Origin: Cryptomeria japonica | Taxonomy: Eukaryota > Streptophyta > Pinopsida > Cupressales > Cupressaceae | NCBI RefSeq assembly: GCF_030272615.1 | Contig: NC_081411.1 | Coordinates: forward strand, 826,392,397 to 826,456,396 | DNA length: 64,000 nucleotides | Reading direction: 5' to 3' | Shown: piece after piece, positions 47,917 through 62,170 of the stretch | How the letters are laid out: each line of letters begins with the position of its first letter | How positions within the stretch are numbered: position 1 is the first letter of the stretch | Made by a program: the position numbers and the translations under genes | The notes under the pieces: model-generated | What the model was told of the DNA's origin: nothing | The model's database searches: none | What the model saw: the letters and a program-made list of their open reading frames with translations, nothing else

Positions 47917-49759
47917 GATTATTCAGACCACATGTTTCAGTTTCGTGATAGAGGATGATAGATCCTGATGAGAAACTATGTTTGAGTTATCAGTTTATCA
48001 AAGAGGGTGATAATGCACTTTGAGATGTTTAGATCTTGAACTTGTTGAATGCGAGTACTTGAAAATATTGAGGTGTTTTTCTTCTTGAGTTTGATTTTGA
48101 TAGATGATAGCTTGACCAAGCTAACCAAGGAGACAATCCAAGCACAGAGCGACAGAGAATAGGTGTTTATGATCACTACAAATTAACCAAGCAAAAATGA
48201 TAGACCTAAAAAATGCATGCAAGAAGACAACTCTGGACCAACAAATACAAAAATTCATACGATAGTTTATGCAACCTCAGACGATAATACATATAAGCCC
48301 ATACAACAAATCAGAAATGTTATATGACAAAGCATAGGCTCCTACAACAATTTCCCCTAAGCCAAATGACAAACAAAAGGTATCGTATGACAAAACTTAA
48401 CAAGCCATACGACAAAAGATTTTATGCTAATAGGGTAATACGACAATTTTCCCGGCTCATACGACAAACTATATTCATCACATGACAGAGAACTGAATAG
48501 GGAAAAATATGTTTGTTTGGCCAAATTTTGATCAATGAAGTCTGATGTTTGGCTTATGTTTTCCAGTCTTAAATGTCTGATTTTCTGATTTAGGGACGAA
48601 TACATAGAAAACACGCGATATGTTAAGTGGCCTCAAGCATGCTAAACCCTAAAGAAGTTGGCTGAGAGAGAAAACCTTTGCTTGCAAACTTAGGTACACA
48701 TCCAATAGCTAATTAGAATATGGTCGCTGAGTCTCACGCAATGGATTCTCAATGCCGTATTATCCAAGTCCAAATGCTAATGGGGGCATGATATGGCAAG
48801 TTTCTTGGGAGAGTTACTATCTCTCTTGCACAAAGATTATCACCCTTTCAAAGGTGAATCGGGTAGCTTAGATAATTTAACCGAAACTAGTAAGGGATCT
48901 GTTCGTCACCTCGGGGTATAAACTCAATTAAGAGGTCTCCCAACCTTGAAAACCAAGGTTTGCTATACTAGAAGGTATAGAGGAGAGCTATTCCCGAGCA
49001 CTACTGTTGACTTGATTTTCATCAAATCATATTTATTTTATAGTGGGTTGGATTACTTGGTGTTAGTCGTTCCCACTTAGGTCATTCCCCTCTCACCGAC
49101 CTTAATGGCTAAGAGTTATTAGCTCTTTAGGAGGGTAGGTCTGCTAAAGAAATTCATTAATGAAAGAAAAGGATGAGTCTAGCTTTCTGATCACCTAAGA
49201 AAGGTGAGAGCATACTCGCTTATCATCAAAAACACATAAAACATGATTGTCCATTTCCATTAGCAAAGACAAGTGTTCCTAGAAAGATTTAAGAAAATAC
49301 ACAAAGTTTTGTTGAATTCTTATAGGCAACCTGCAAAATAGACGCATTAGTAGTCATGATGTGATTTTATGCAATGATCCTTTGACAAGCATAATCTTCG
49401 ATAATCGTCCTCCAAAAACCAGTTAGGCTGCTGAAAAACTCACAAATAGATCAGGGTTAGCATTAGTAATAATCGAATCAAAGCATAAAACCCTGAAAAT
49501 GCAGTCTATTTTAAAAACATAGAAGCAGAGTGTTGTACGACATGATTTACCAGCTCGTACGATAATATTTCTGAGCTCGTGTGAGAGATAAATGAGCTCA
49601 TACAAGAGAGAAATGAGCTCATACGAGTAAGAAATGATTTTCATCCCAGCTCACAAAGGAGTTTGTACGAGCCTGTAAAGGAGCTCGTACAAGATTCTAA
49701 ATCAGACCCGAGCAGACATGAATGTTAATGAAGCTTAAGAGGCCGAAAATCATAATTCC
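47917..49759 (-). other. Leader of second Tat element
   Basis: No gag motif recognised. TACGACAA/CATACGACAAA words recur at about 48230-48490, and GAGCTCGTACGA/GAGCTCATACGAG words at about 49545-49700. The stretch 48640-49330 is mixed sequence resembling other Tat leaders in style. Confidence 0.55.
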
Positions 49760-49778
49760 GGCCCCACAGTGGGTGCCA
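49760..49778 (-). other. Primer binding site of second Tat element
   Basis: Minus strand TGGCACCCACTGTGGGGCC, three bases from the LTR. This form is common in plant Gypsy elements of this group. I do not assign the tRNA. Confidence 0.7.
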
Positions 49779-49781
49779 AAA

Positions 49782-50844
49782 TGTCATGCCTGTGAAGTGT
49801 GATACCTACAGCTGCAACACAAAATACTCAATAGATCATTACAAGCATGGCTAGCAAATTTAAAACAAAGAAAGATTAAACCATGGCAAAGCAATCTATC
49901 ACCTCCTAAGAGATGCGAGTGTGGATTTTCTCCCAGATCTGGATAAGAAAATTCCAGTGACTTGACTACACCTAGATGGAGGATTTGAAATGATAATGAT
50001 GTAATTAAGCTAGAAAAGAGAATGATTAAGCTACATGATTCAACAATTATGCTAGAAAAATTATCAAATTAAGCTAGATCTAAGATGCAATTGCCTATAA
50101 TAACAATCCTCAAATGATATGCTAAGAGATATTATGTCTATAGTAACAATTCCTAAAATGCAAATGAGATGGGATGATTATTGCTCCAAAATGGGGTCTA
50201 TTTATAGGATTTCCAAGGCCAGGGGTGAGGTGGCAAGAATCAATGGTCAAGATTGAGTCTAAAGATATCAATGGTGAAATCGGAGGAGGTTGGAAAAGAG
50301 GTTGGAGGAAAGGGGACATTTGTCATCTCTATGGAGAAAAGTGTCAAGAGGCTTCCAAGAGAGGGGACATGTGGCCCAAAAATGTCATGTGTCTCAAGGG
50401 GAGAGTATCCACACCATAGGAGTTTAGGATAAGGAGGTTAGGATGTGCAAGCTAAGATAAGTTTAATTAAACCTAGGGTTAAATGGAATGGGATAGGTTT
50501 AGAAGTGGTTAGGTTAGGTGGTTAGAAGTTAGGAGGCATGTGGGTAATTTGAATTTAGAAATTCAAATAATAGGAAAAGACTAATTAATTCTCAACAACT
50601 CATAAATTGATTTGTTTTAATTAATTAGGAGATTAGAAGAAATGAATTTGATGGGGAAGAATTAATTAATCAAAGAGGACTATTGAAATGAACCTATTAA
50701 ATAAATCCTTAGATTTATTAATAAGTAGATAAAAGGGGGGAATTTAATCAAATTGCTAATGAATTCAATTAAATTGGGGAAGAGGATTAATTAAATAATG
50801 GCTTATTCAATTAATTATCTTCAAACCATTTTTAGGTGTATATA
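49782..50844 (-). repeat. 5' LTR of second Tat element
   Basis: TGTCATGCCTG to GTGTATATA in plus coordinates (terminal CA changed to TA). Same length as 41270-42332 and very similar in the middle. Confidence 0.9.
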
Positions 50845-53766
50845 GTGTCAAGTATTGCCTCGTGGTCAAATTCACAAACTTTCCATAAATTCTTGTTATG
50901 AGGTCTACCACAATACTTAATCAATTGAATATTTGTTGCAACAACAAAGTTGGATAAATGAAGAGTATGTTTGTGTGTTTCAAATTCCTCGAACAACCAA
51001 ACATCAAAATTCTTGATAGGGCATCTCCTAAGCCATGTGCCTGTCACGACAACAGACCCTACTGGGTACTCAATACCTCTCCATCAATGATTGTGGTTGT
51101 CAATTTTCTCTTAGGCTAAATACAATGACACAAAAAGTAATTTGTTCCTTCTTCATTGTCCTCTTTTGCAAAAAATGCGTACACATGACCTGCATTTTAT
51201 AGAATTATAATTAATATCAAAAATAATGTTTGATGTAACAAATGAGCCAAAAAAAAAATTTGTAATAAAATTAACCAAAAAAATCACCTGGTTCCACTAG
51301 GTCGGATACATGGTTGAAATCAAGTGAGGCTTCCATCTGGTTCAATTGCACAGTGCTTTGGGAATTTGATAGGTATCAATGGGAACTAATGGTCTACAAG
51401 ACCATTTGTCAACCCACTCTTGTGATTCACATTCTTCCCACAAAAATTACATACATGAAGAGCAAAAACATATAATCTGTCTAGTATAAATTACTAGTGA
51501 GCTTGCATTTGAACTTCTAAATAAGTGCAGGTCACTCGATCTTGCAACTGTACAATAATCTTGATAGTTTTCAATGTTAGATTCAATGATCAACCAAAAA
51601 TATCTATGAACTGTTGACGTACCTACATTACCTGGTCCCATTGTAGAGTTACACCATCGCACAATTGTTGTTGCATCTGTCAACTCAGCACCACCTTCAT
51701 ACTTCAATTCTTCTCTAGATAGGGCTCTTTTTATGCATGCTCCTGCACCATCGTTCTCTCCCTTTCCATGTCCACCCTCAGTCAAATTCCAAAAATGTTG
51801 TACACAGCTTGTCACATGCATCCTTGTAAACCAATAGAACATACTTGCATTCTTCAATTGTGAGGTGCAATTATCTGACCATATTATGTGTTGGTTGTAT
51901 CATATGTTCCTTTCCCTTGAATTATCATAGAAAACTTTAAAGCATCCTTGCACAAACTCTGATGAATATGTATGATCTTTACTTATGTAGAAGTGATACT
52001 CTCTTACAACCTTTCTATCCTCCTTTGTGCTATCATCTGCATATATGAATGTTATGTGTACAAAAATAGAAACTTGTATAGAATGATAATGCATATATTT
52101 CACTTCATTTTGAGGTTGCAGTGTATAATTTTCAGCAAAATCAATGGTAGAGACAATGATACCAAGAGGAAATGTGTCCTTACATAACTTGAACTTTTCA
52201 TCTAACTATCGAGCTCTATGTGTATGCATTATGTACTCATAAACTATTTTCTCTTGAAATGTTCTCATAAATTTAACTACACATATATCGTTTTTCACTA
52301 ACTCACACCTCTTCAGTTCTTTTCCATCTTTAACCTCATATGTCATTGTCTTGTACTTTCCAAAAGAGAGTAGTTTCTTACCAATTTCATGTGTGCTATC
52401 CAAATGTAGGCATCTTGGAAAATGTTGCAAACCACCACATGTAGCACAAGAACCTTTCAGACACATCATCTTATAATAAATGCAACCATCATCTTATAAT
52501 AAATGCAACCATCATCTTTTTTACATAGAACACTTGAAATAAATTCTCTTGGTGACTTAGGAGGTGCTTGTATATTGCATTCTTGTAAAACATTGTTAGT
52601 GTGCAAAGTACAACATATATGATGATAAATATCATAGGTCAGAGAAAATTCACTATGCATCCCACAACAACACATGGTGCTTGCATGATTAATCTTAACA
52701 AAAAAGGGTTTTTCCATTTTAAAAAATCTTAGACTAATTCTTATTTGAGGAAACGTTTGAAGAAATCTTTCATAATTTTTTTTTGAGTCATATCCAAATA
52801 GTGTTTGGCATGTGGCTCACGATTTCTAGATCCAATTTGTCTTCTAACAACATCTCTTTGGTTAGGCGAAACCCTTGTGTTGTCATGCCAAAACTTTTCA
52901 ATTAATGTTCTTAGTGCATCAACAACAACCTTGTCTTTGCATGGTAGTCTACCCAAGAACTCCCAAAGAGAATTATTGTTAGGATCCTCTATTTTCTCCC
53001 GCCTCTCTAATGCTTTATGTAATGTTGTTCTACTTATGTTTAATGACTTGTTTTTCTTATCAAACAATCTTTTTTTATTTTCTTGCTCATTATGGTTGAT
53101 GTAATAACACATCTAGGTACGTTATTTTGAACCAATATCTTGATATGCATCAAATAGATTTCTCACAATAGTTCTTTCACTATTACTTTCAAATGATCTT
53201 AGGCCTGTAATTTTCATTGTCTCTCTAAAATTCAAATTTTTAATCTTTTCAACAATTAATTGGCATCTTGCAGTTTGATTTAAGTTTTCAAAGTAGTTTT
53301 GCCATATTCTTTTAGCCATTCTTCTACAAGTTCATTCATTTATTTTATCAAGCATTGGCTTCAAAATATTTTCATCGATGTCAATTACATACTTTGGTTT
53401 CCTACGAATGATTCTAGGATGTGTTAACATTGGTGCATTGCGTGCATTGGGTACATTCATCCCATCAAATAGAGTTGGTATATGTTCATCATTTAATTGA
53501 TTATTCATTGTGGTCTCTTCTTCAAATGCATTAGGTTCATTCAATAAATAAAATGTTATTGGTGCACCTTCACCGTTTGTTTGATTATTGATTGTGATTT
53601 CTTCTTCAATCGCATTAGGTTCATTTGATACATCGAATTGAGATGTTGTGGATGATGTACCTTTTTATCCCATTGCTATTAGGTCACTTAATTTCTTCAT
53701 ACATTGTCTTTGTCTTTCCTTTTCAGCCTCTCGTTGTTCCGTCATTCCTCGCTTGTTCTTTCCCAT
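50845..53766 (-). pseudogene. Transposase-like gene with HGKG...DGAGA signature
   Basis: On the minus strand an ATG at 53766 opens MGKNKRGMTEQREAEKERQR. Two imperfect 35-residue repeats follow (NEPNAIEEEITINNQ and NEPNAFEEETTMNNQ). The middle has a basic helical part (RMAKRIWQNYFENLNQTARC) and a Cys/His-rich part (CCCGMHSEF, CATCGGLQHFPRCLH). The C-terminal core, 51857-51450, has WSDNCTSQLKNASMFYW, then TEGGHGKGENDGAGACIKRA, then CTVARSSDLH. That pattern of Asp-containing blocks recalls DDE-type transposase-derived genes present in many copies in plants and animals; I cannot name the family. It carries a coding intron and probably a leader intron. Stops and shifts occur (near 53670, 53335, 53110, 52738), and a Tat element splits off the last 14 codons. 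Confidence 0.68.
51190..51287 (-). other. Intron in the transposase-like gene
   Basis: 98 bases, minus strand donor CCAG|GTGATT and acceptor AATGCAG|GTCATG. Joining the two sides gives continuous LVEPGHVYAFFAKEDNEEG, whereas reading through meets stops. This supports a spliced cellular-type gene. Confidence 0.7.
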
Positions 53767-53783
53767 CGTTAATAATGATTGTC

Positions 53784-53966
53784 CTAAATAGAATCATATT
53801 GCATATATATGTAAAGAAAAAATTAAATAATCAAATAACCATAAAATTGAGTATTATCATTATTTTTAAAAATCAAAACTATTAAAAAATCACAATAACA
53901 TTGACCAAACTAATTAGAACAACAATTCAATCATTTTAAATCATACAAAACAAAAATTTCACTTAC
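53784..53966 (-). other. Possible leader intron of the transposase-like gene
   Basis: Minus strand donor GGAA|GTAAGT and acceptor CTATTTAG|GACAAT, ending 17 bases before the ATG. It is AT-rich (over 70 percent by eye), as plant introns are. Supported by sequence signals only. Confidence 0.45.
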
Positions 53967-54250
53967 TTCCACAAATAAAACTGTCACAAAATTGCAGTAT
54001 TAGTTGCAGTGGGACCTTCAACAACTTCAAAAACTCCTTTTGAGGTCATTGAAGCCATTGGGAAACTAAGAGTATGTCCAGAAAGGCGTACAAATTATGT
54101 TTAGTTAACCCGTACGTGCTATTAGTCCATAAAAATTCCCAGCAGCCCAACATTCATATTTCACATACCCCATACGCGCTTTTATCTATCAAAACCCCGT
54201 ACATAGTCTAATTTTAAACCCCATACACATTACTTATAGTAAAGAAAAGG
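53967..54250. other. Upstream region of the transposase-like gene
   Basis: Contains CCCGTACGTGC, CCCATACGCGC, CCCGTACATAG and CCCATACACAT within 130 bases (54105-54230), a loose motif repeat that might be promoter-related. No gene is seen. No inverted terminal repeat of the parent element could be recognised. Confidence 0.4.
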
Positions 54251-56700
<2,450 letters not shown>

Positions 56701-56880
56701 AGGAATACAATGTAATAAGATATCAAAAGACAATATATATGCATATATTTTATATACATATATGTATACATTTGTGCATACATATATTATATACATATGC
56801 ATACATATTGTATATATACACATATACATATACATATATGTATGAATACACAAACACATTTTAAACATATATATGTATTT
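56701..56880. repeat. AT/AC-rich microsatellite (ATATAC/ACATAT)
   Basis: Alternating purine-pyrimidine sequence such as ATATATGTATACAT over about 130 bases from 56735. No gene. Confidence 0.8.
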
Positions 56881-58362
56881 TTTGTGTTAGGTTGTCTTTA
56901 TGTGGACATAACCCATATGGGGTTTGTCTTCTTGAAACCCCATATGCAGTTTTTTTATTAAAATCTCGGGTGCACTTTAGTTTATTTAGGCTTGTGAATA
57001 GGCTTGGATGACAAAGCTGTAGGTTGAAAGTTTGATTTCCCTCAATTTCCCTCTTTTTTGACGTGTTCAGTTTTATCAACTTGGTTTCTCGACTTTTTCA
57101 TCATTAGGTTTACACTTCATCAATTGGGTATTTATAAAATTGCCACAATATTTTCACCCATTTTCTAAGTTTTCTAACCATATAATTTTTTAAAATTTGA
57201 ACAACAATAACATATATTATTCTTGAATTTCTTTTACCAGTGTCTCTATAGTTCTCAGAGACATATGTGTACCATTTTTTTAATAACTTTTGATCAACTT
57301 ATCCAAATTTTTAAAAATTATATATTATTGTATTGCACTTGATTATTTACAATTTAAAAAAAAAATTGCATTTTCGATTGTTTTGGTGCAAGTTATGCTT
57401 CGCGCACAAACATGTACTTGATTTTTAGGATGTGCTCGATTCAAAAAATTATTAAAAAAAAATACTCAACAAAAAATTACAAAAAAATACACAACTTCTA
57501 GTGCTCAATCTTAACTATCTTTCTACTAAAAGATTTGTCAAAATACTAAATCTAACTATGACTTTTTTGATGCGCACATCAGACACTATGTTATGTTTTT
57601 CAGAAAAAAATCAGGATCTATTTTTCGTGCACGAAGGATTTGACCCACTTAATCTTATCCAATTTTGAAAAAAATTAGTAGTTTGGAAACTAGATTCAAA
57701 GTACTACAATCTTTGATCTTTGACTATCTTCATATATTGAGTAGATGACTCTCAACTTTCTCCTCCAAGATCAGGTTTACTTGATTTCAGAAAAAAAAAA
57801 GTGTCCACTTATACCCCCCTTTTTGCATACCATCTTGGTGCACTTACCCAGAGTTCGCACATATATTTGAAATTTTAAAAGATATTTTAATTTAATTTGA
57901 ATGTATAAAAAATACTTCATTAAATAAATAAATGTCATGATAATGCATAGAAAACATTGTCTATAATCACAATTGAATGTCATGCCATGATTGCAATTAG
58001 CAAGAGGTACCAATAAACATACAATTCCAATTTCCTAATTTAAATTACATTAAATCATGTATGTTTGTGCAAAAAGAAGTCAACACTCAAAGAAAATCAA
58101 ATACAAAATAAACAATATAGCTCTATAATGAAAGGTGTACTATCATATAAACAAAATATATACTTGGTAATGTATACACAAAAATGATTATATATCATTG
58201 CCAAATATCTTAACTATTAACATGTAGCAGTGTAATGTAGTCTTAAGTAACAATAATAATTTAATAAAATCTAATTTTAGGACATAATAATGGAACTCGT
58301 GTTCTTATATAAAATAATACATTAATATAATATATGCAAACTATGTGCATATACAAGTATAG
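56881..58362. other. Intergenic, AT-rich
   Basis: Nothing recognisable. It holds runs of A and T and short open frames without motifs. 58014-58362 would be the downstream flank of the P450 fragment. Confidence 0.5.
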
Positions 58363-58946
58363 TTATTCACTTGTAGTTAGACTTTGAAGTTTGATTGGCA
58401 ATTCCATTACAGGAATTGGCAAAGGGTCACATGTTATTTTTTCATCTGGAATCATCAGTGACCAATTATATTTTGATATTAAATGGTATAAAAAAATTAT
58501 CGATTCCATCTTTGCAAAATCATATCCTGGACAAACACAAGGTCCTGCTCCAAAAGATATAAAATTGTAGGGTGAAAGTTGGCTCTCAAAATGTGAAGGA
58601 TCAAACTTGTCTGCATCTTTAAAAACTTCCTCACTCCTATGTGTAGGACTAGTCACCCAATATAACTGTAAAATAAATATAAAGTATAAGTCAAATTCAA
58701 GTACCCTTTATAATATAACATTCTTTTCAATTCAACATATAAATTGAGAATACCATACCTGCCAACCTTTGGGGATTGTAAACCCTTCATATTCTAAATC
58801 TTTAATTGTTGTTCTAAATCCTCCAAATACAGGAGGTGTCAAACGCAATGTTTCTTGTGCTACCTTCCATGAATACTTCATTTTTTGAATGTCTTCCCAA
58901 CAAAGAGGTTCATTAGGTTGTTTTCCTTGTAGAATCTCCTTGTGCT
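58363..58946 (-). pseudogene. Cytochrome P450, C-terminal two exons (CYP716B/CYP725-like)
   Basis: Exon 58946-58759 carries LCWEDIQKMKYSWKVAQETL with the K-helix ExxR as ETLR, then EYEGFTIPKGWQ. After a 93-base intron, exon 58665-58363 continues LYWVTSPTHRSEEVF, KFDPSHFE, and the heme loop FGAGPCVCPG with the Cys ligand. It ends LPIKLQSLTTSE and TAG or TGA at 58363. Two usually fixed Arg are lost: FxPxRF reads FDPSHF, and FxxGxRxCxG has Cys for Arg. Both fit CG-to-TG or CA changes. The family (clan 85) oxidises triterpenes, and in yew taxanes. The I-helix and the rest of the N-terminus are not found upstream to 60 kb, so it is a fragment, though an upstream long intron cannot be excluded. Confidence 0.8.
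58666..58758 (-). other. P450 intron
   Basis: 93 bases, donor GGCAG|GTATGG and acceptor TTTTACAG|TTATAT on the minus strand. Both exons stay in frame across it. Another acceptor, GTGATAG|AGCAC, marks the 5' edge of the first visible exon at 58946. Confidence 0.8.
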
Positions 58947-59984
58947 CTATCACATATAAAAATATATTAGATCAAATAACCTTTGAATTATATAAACACC
59001 ATTCGTTATATTTGGACAATTCCTCTAATTGCTTATAAAAGTTAATTTCTCATTATTGATTTAGTGTAATTGCGATCTTATTAATTATTCAAGAAATATA
59101 TGATATACTATGAATAGGTGTCATTCAATGGTTTGAATGATAATAGAAGAATTACTTAGAGGTTTCCACAAGTACCCAAATAGATAGATATTGATGTTAT
59201 ATGAAAACTTCAAATTTTATTTTTTTTGAAAAAAATCAATCGTTTGCTTATGTTTGGATAAAGTTGGACAAACAATTATTTTAAAACGATTATTTAGTAT
59301 TTAAATAAAATGCACAAGTTTAATTTTATTTCATTGATTTATGATGGTTTTACATTCTAGTTTACTATAAATATTTATTTAATTGTGTTTAATATAATAA
59401 AATGTACATTCGAAGGAAAATATTCTACTACTTCATTTAAGTTATATTAATCTTTGTTTTCAATATTTTATTAGGAGGGTATTTAATATTTTTTTAATAT
59501 AATTAGGTGAATACAAGATTATGATGGACCAAAAAACAATTAATTTTATATGAAAAATGAATGGTTTATTTATATTATATGAAAAATATATAAAATAATG
59601 TTTTAGGATGCTGAATGTAGTTTATTAACTATTATTTCTTTTTGAATTTTTTAAAATTTAATTTAAGAAAATAGATATTTCAATGAGGTGCCATTTAATT
59701 TTTTTTTAAATAAGTACAAATAAAAATATAATTTTTTGGATATAAATAGAGGACACGTGAGTGGATGTGATATATTCTATAATTTTTTTATTATAGTATT
59801 TTAAAAAATTGTTATGATTTTTTTTATGATGTATATATTATTTTTATTTTGATCAAGGTAACTTGATAAACAAAATTCAATTTCTTAATGTGTAGCTAAT
59901 AAATCCTATAGTGTGGCACATTTTCAAATTAAAAAAAAAAGTAAATGGTTTGAAAGTTGTGGATATTTTCATATGTATGTACAT
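58947..59984. other. AT-rich region upstream of the P450 fragment
   Basis: Searched on the minus strand for the oxygen-binding AGxDT and C-helix motifs of P450; none seen. It is very AT-rich with long T and A runs. It could be intron or intergenic. Confidence 0.5.
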
Positions 59985-60013
59985 GTACATACATATATAC
60001 ATATGTGTGTGTA

Positions 60014-60062
<49 letters not shown>

Positions 60063-60112
60063 GTGTATGTATATGTATACATATACATGCATATACATAT
60101 ATGTGTGTATAA
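59985..60112. repeat. TA/TG microsatellite
   Basis: Tracts of TGTG then (TA)n at about 60005-60055, then ATGTATATGTATACATATAC. Alternating purine-pyrimidine; no gene. Confidence 0.9.
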
Positions 60113-61495
60113 TTCATACATAGTGCATGTCAAAATATAACAATAATTATTAAATTTTTTAATCTTAGGAGCTTTTTGGATATGACATTCTTACAACTCA
60201 TTATTTTCATGGAAAGATAGGTGTGGGGTCCTCAAATGTAATTGTAATGGGGTGAGGCATTTGAAAACAACAAAGATATGTTTTGAGAAAATAGATATCT
60301 ATTTTAAAAAATAATATCTATTTATTTTCCATGAAATTCAAAGCAACTTTTAGGGAAAGTTTTGAAAAATAAAAAAAATAGATATCTATTTTCAAAATTA
60401 ATTTTATTTTCATCCATTTTTTGAAAAATAATATTTATTTCTTTCTAGCTTACCAAGGCAAAAATAAAAGTCTAAAAGGAGTTTCACAATTTTTTTTAAC
60501 ATTTTCACATGTTTCCCCCCTCTATTACCATTATTTGGCTAATCAACATCTTACACTAAGTTGTTTTTCATAATCTTAATATGCAAATTTTATTAAATTT
60601 AATTGTTTTGCATTAATAATTCATTTTTTTAATAAATATTTTAATTTCTAGCTATAAATTTTGGACTAACATTGATTTTAAAAGGTAGATGCTCCAATGG
60701 AAACCACATTTAATTATTAGCCACATTTATTTGTAAAAAAATAAATTAAGATATGTTTTATTGTAAAGTTTATATTGTGAGATAATTTTAAGAGTAAAAT
60801 GGAAATCATGTTTGTTTTTAGATCTAATTACACATAATTCTTAATGATTTTTTAGTCATTACACTAACAACAAATTTAATGAGTTGTAGATACTTTAAGC
60901 ATTTGTTTTGTTAGATTTGATCTTTATAGGTTCAATAATTTAAGATGATCTCAAGTAGTAAGTAGACTAATGATGACCTCAATGAGTTGGAGCATACTAG
61001 TACATCTATAATTATTTGTTAGTACAAGGAGAGTAGTAAATATATTTTCAACAATGTGAGGTTTTCACTCTTTATCTTCTATTTGCAAGATTAAAGGTTT
61101 TGGAGCATGTAATATCTTGTAAGCCACTTATATAATTATAGATTTTATAATACAACCTTTGTTGAAGGAGAAATGCATTGGATTAGAAGTGTAGGGGAGG
61201 AAGTTGATGCATCAGGAAAATTTTTATAGCTGCAAATAATTGGAGAGAGTAGGAAGTAGAGAAAGGTTTGGGGTAAAAGTATGGGCAATGTAGGAAGAAC
61301 CTTCCCTAGCATAAGTTTGGGTTAGACTAGAGAACGTGATAAGGAAGAGTGAAGAATTGGAAAACGATGCAAAATAGGAAAAGGAAAGTATGGAGCCCTA
61401 AAAATCAATCATTGGCCACATGTGCAAATAAAATTCCTTTACACTCTAAACCTATAGCTTAGTGTATTTCTTTTTTTATTGAAAATAATGATCTA
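60113..61495. other. Intergenic, AT-rich
   Basis: No gene recognised. The motif AAAATAGATATCTATTTT, or close to it, occurs twice (about 60288-60306 and 60378-60396), a short palindrome. The rest is featureless. Confidence 0.5.
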
Positions 61496-62170
61496 AAGAA
61501 TAAGATATCAAGCTTAAAATCAATAGCCTTTTTCATTAAATGGGTGAGGGACTGACTCTCTATGTTGGTTGTTTATGAAATATAACTATATTAGGCAATT
61601 TGAACCAAATTTACCAAATTAAAGTTTTTGTGAAGTCCAAGATACAATATTTGCATGATAAATAATAGGGGACAAATTTTCTTTGAAATCCTTTCCTAGG
61701 GGTTTTTAATGATTAAATGCTCAAACTCAAAGAAAAAAGAAAAAAGAAATATTGAAGGGAGGGTCATATTTAATGGATGGATTCATTTTCTATGTGAAGG
61801 ATTAGGAACCAAATTTCAATGAAAACTGAAGCACGAGCTAAGTGAAGCCCTAATGTGGATAATATTGTCTAGCTTGCTAATAAGGTATTGGGTTTTGAAA
61901 AACCTAGCAAAGATAGCCAACAAAATTGAAACCTTTGTGATGGTAGATGTTAAGATCAAAGAGGGTGATTTTGGGATCTATGCTTAGATATGTGTGATGG
62001 TTAACCTAAATTCTCCATTGATGGAGGAAATTGAAATCATGATTGAATCAAGCATTTGTAGATAATAAGTGGAAATAGATGTACCTTTGTTAAGATGTAA
62101 ATAATGTCTATCGCGAGGGATTTTATTAGAGGAATGTCTATCAAGAAAAAATTTTAGCTCAAAGAATATG
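61496..62170 (+). pseudogene. DUF4283/zinc-knuckle retroelement protein remnant
   Basis: In shifting plus frames: KISSLKSIAFFIKWVR near 61508, then RVIFNGWIHFLCEGLGTKFQ at about 61762-61822, KNLAKIANKIETFVMVDVKI near 61899-61958, ICVMVNLNSPLMEEIEI near 61987, and VEIDVPLLRCK then CLSRG near 62070-62115. The order and spacing fit DUF4283 followed by a CCHC knuckle, the form found in plant LINE ORF1 and related retroelement proteins. Several stops and shifts; the knuckle is incomplete. No reverse transcriptase was found nearby. Confidence 0.55.

Larger units (their letters stand above)
41270..50844 (-). mobile_element. Second Tat-type Gypsy element, internally deleted
   Basis: LTRs 41270-42332 and 49782-50844 are both 1063 bp. 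The purine tract and primer site show minus orientation. Going along the minus strand there is a long leader, protease, linker, second RNase H and integrase. A recognisable gag core is missing, and the reverse transcriptase and first RNase H are deleted. It interrupts the transposase-like gene. It is a different family from the 5606-30664 element, since the LTRs do not match. Confidence 0.9.

Noticed and set aside
59877-60140. Tyr/Ile/His-repeat frames
   Set aside because: They come from the TA/TG microsatellite.
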